DNA of 64,000 nt from Chrysomallon squamiferum. Its lineage: Eukaryota; Mollusca; Gastropoda; Neomphalida; Peltospiridae. The notes under the pieces were generated by a model, which did no database searches, was not told where the DNA came from, and was given only the letters and a program-made list of their open reading frames with translations. The stretch's first letter is position 1, and each line of letters opens with the position of its first letter. The stretch spans positions 13,482,154 through 13,546,153 of the forward strand of contig CM022677.1 of the NCBI GenBank assembly GCA_012295275.1, in the 5' to 3' direction. Of this stretch, positions 62,035 to 64,000 are shown piece after piece. The position numbers were made by a program, and so were the translations under genes.

Positions 62035-62115
62035 GGTTTCGATTACGGCAGTAGTTTCAGTAACTAAATAAATAAATGACAACCCTTTATAAATATTTTC
62101 TGAGGCGAAGACAAT
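62035..62115 (+). repeat. Dispersed repeat shared with the inverted arms
   Basis: GGTTTCGATTACGGCAGTAG and, about 45 bases on, TTTCTGAGGCGAAGACAAT, in the same order as at 16425-16494. A diverged third copy outside the duplication. Confidence 0.6.
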
Positions 62116-62939
62116 ATAAAAATATACTAATTTTGTCATTCAGCTGTATCATAATAATAATTTTACATGCGATTGCGTTCGCAGCCGGAAAATGACGAAT
62201 GATACCGAGCAAATCTTTATAACTACCGAAGCATGCTGGACCATGCTGACATAAATCTACTTATAAGATAATAAACAAAACTGGAGCACATTTTAGAACT
62301 GCGATGTAGCAAGATTCTGGTGTAGACTCTGTATTTCTCAATACTCGGGTTTTCTGTATGAGTAAATACCATCGTTGTTATCACTTACAGCTACCCATAT
62401 CAACTGTAGTAAAATTTCACCTGTAAATCGCACCATTGTTTTCGCTGAATATAAATTTATATGTATGAGTTTTTTTCTTTGTTTTTAAAAAATAATAAAA
62501 TGCAGTGTTATTAATTTAAAAAAGGACATTATCGATATATATATAATGAACACGTTAAAAAAAGCACATTAATTTATTTCTCAATTTTTAAAGAAAAATA
62601 ATACCCTCTCCTCTAGCTCTGACTTCTTTACAGTTTGCTGGTTTTGTTACGCATAATTATCATATATATCCTGGCTAAGTGCTCTTGAGGAAACTTATTA
62701 ACTTATCAACTATTAGTCAATGGCATATGCTACGCAATCTGAACTACAGGTAGACCTGAAGAAATGTTTACCAATAGTTATAGCATCCTCTAAACTTAAT
62801 ATTAACGTGAATGCTGACATCCTAATAAACATGTTATTATTACTATTTTCATTCAGTCTTCACGTGAAAAAAAGAGGTAAATATTCTTGGATCAGACTGG
62901 AATCATGTACATCAGGTATCTCTCTTAAGTTAGGAATCT

Positions 62940-63083
62940 TGTGTCATCAACATGTAGTCTCGCATAATCGTCAACATCAAATCTTCTGTAGGCCTGGTCA
63001 GGTGAGGGTATTGGTTGTCTTTCACCTATTTCTAAATACCAGTTTAATCCTAACCGCCTTATAGTCTCACTTGTGACACCAAA
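62940..63083 (-). mobile_element. Primer-binding site and leader of an LTR retrotransposon
   Basis: Next to the LTR the minus strand reads TTTGGTGTCACAAGTGAGAC, the usual form of a Ty3/gypsy primer-binding site (TGGTGTCA, compatible with a tRNA-Leu 3' end). An open stretch follows that includes GLNWYLEIGERQPIPSPDQA. The internal region cannot be followed further and appears truncated. Confidence 0.65.
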
Positions 63084-63622
63084 TGTAACGGAGGGTGGAA
63101 GCAAGCGGTTCTCTTAGCTAACTGTCTAAGGAATAAACAAACAAGATGGGGTTTCCAATTAAAGGGCTTTAATACTAGGGGATTCCTGATATAGCAATGT
63201 TAACATTTACAACATAGTAACAATGGCGTCTCCAAGGAGGATAAACTGACAAGGTTCATTAAAAACAAATCATAAAAAAAATTCTACAGTTCCAAACTAA
63301 AAAGACCAAACAATACAAAAAAAAAAAAAATAATAATAATAATACAAAACACACACATACTGGTGTCCCCACCTTCACTAGCAATAGTTTAAGTCCTGCA
63401 ATGTCTAAGGCCAAAGTGCAACCTTTTGCTCCGAGAACGTCCCCCGAAATATTTCAGGCAGCAATTGCCATATACGGTCATGTCACATGAAAGTTCCCAA
63501 TAGGAGGCAGACATCTTACTCTAGCTTGCTAGCACTTACTCCCCACTAATTACTTTAACACATTACATAATCTGACCTTTACAGAATAGGAAGCAATGGC
63601 TATTATTCCTCCATTCTACACA
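63084..63622 (-). mobile_element. LTR of a Ty3/gypsy-type retrotransposon
   Basis: 539 bp that begins TGTGTAGAATGG and ends CTCCGTTACA on the minus strand, i.e. TG...CA borders, directly followed by a primer-binding site. It contains a (TAA)-rich patch at 63330-63345. The bases outside its upstream border (AAGTAGGGAAG on the minus strand) resemble a polypurine tract, which would make this LTR shared by two element copies or a recombinant. Confidence 0.65.
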
Positions 63623-64000
63623 CTTCCCTACTTAAAATGTTGTCATCCTCAGCAACATAAAACATTTAATAATAATTTTAATTGATACAATAAAATCTCT
63701 CATAATTTATCTCTATGACATTAAGAACAACGCCATTATGACGCCAACCACGAAAACATTAACATTAAAATAGGATTATCAGGTGGAAAGGTGCCAGGTT
63801 AAGGTAATATTCCACATAGAATTTTATAATTAATAGTAATAGTTATATCTTTGATTTTATTATGAGAAGTCTAAAATATTGAAAAATATTTAATAATGTA
63901 TTATTTATATATATATATGTAGAGAGAGAGAGCAGATAGAAGCATTTTATAGATAGATAGAAAGTCAGAGAGACAGACAGATAGATTGATACATTGAAAC

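Noticed and set aside
62720-63064. Plus-strand 114-codon frame beside the LTR
   Set aside because: It is antisense to the retrotransposon leader, whose minus-strand reading is more protein-like and adjoins the primer-binding site.

Overview
The window reads as nuclear DNA of an AT-rich, intron-bearing animal. Reasons: GT/AG-bounded exons of an animal-type MCC (mutated in colorectal cancers) homologue, a collagen prolyl 4-hydroxylase alpha-subunit copy, a Topors-like RING gene, degenerate Ty3/gypsy and hAT elements, and very dense (TAA)n, (AT)n, (GA)n, TCTG and GATA microsatellites. A lophotrochozoan, perhaps a mollusc, is my best guess, but that is inference. There is no bacterial operon structure, CRISPR array or recognisable tRNA/rRNA gene.

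The dominant structure is a giant inverted duplication. Positions 1813-21300 reappear in reverse complement at 25311-43868, separated by a roughly 4 kb spacer. The left copy lies exactly between two runs of 200 N (1613-1812 and 21301-21500), so its limits of homology are contig ends. It is either a real palindrome or a second-haplotype or duplicate contig scaffolded backwards. Divergence is uneven: 1 difference in about 180 nt beside the spacer, against 14 in 131 nt in an exon-like segment near the outer end.

Each arm carries, from outside inwards: the 3' half of an MCC-like gene, a 63-69 bp minisatellite whose units contain a CAGACAT/ATGTCTG hairpin, a broken Ty3/gypsy element (gag, RNase H and the start of integrase), a telomere-like patch, the MCC-like 3'-terminal exons, and a long gene-free AT-rich tract. 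The 5' exons of the MCC-like gene (44431-46822, minus strand) lie outside the duplication and join only the right copy. Both copies have nonsense or frameshift lesions and the central part of MCC is missing, so this is probably a pseudogene or a decaying paralogue. The spacer holds a hAT transposase remnant.

Right of the arms, 46.8-49.5 kb holds only simple repeats. An intronless prolyl 4-hydroxylase alpha copy with two lesions lies at 49532-51006. Then come about 7 kb of microsatellite-rich DNA (TCTG/TCTA tract, three GGGGCCA hairpin motifs, GATA/TG tract, a TTAGTATTTG minisatellite). An intact single-exon RING-finger gene with 38-residue tandem repeats is at 58199-59107. Simple-repeat DNA follows, then a 539 bp LTR with an adjacent primer-binding site at the right edge. 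The only uninterrupted, convincingly protein-like gene is the RING-finger gene; no functional cooperation between genes can be read from this window.
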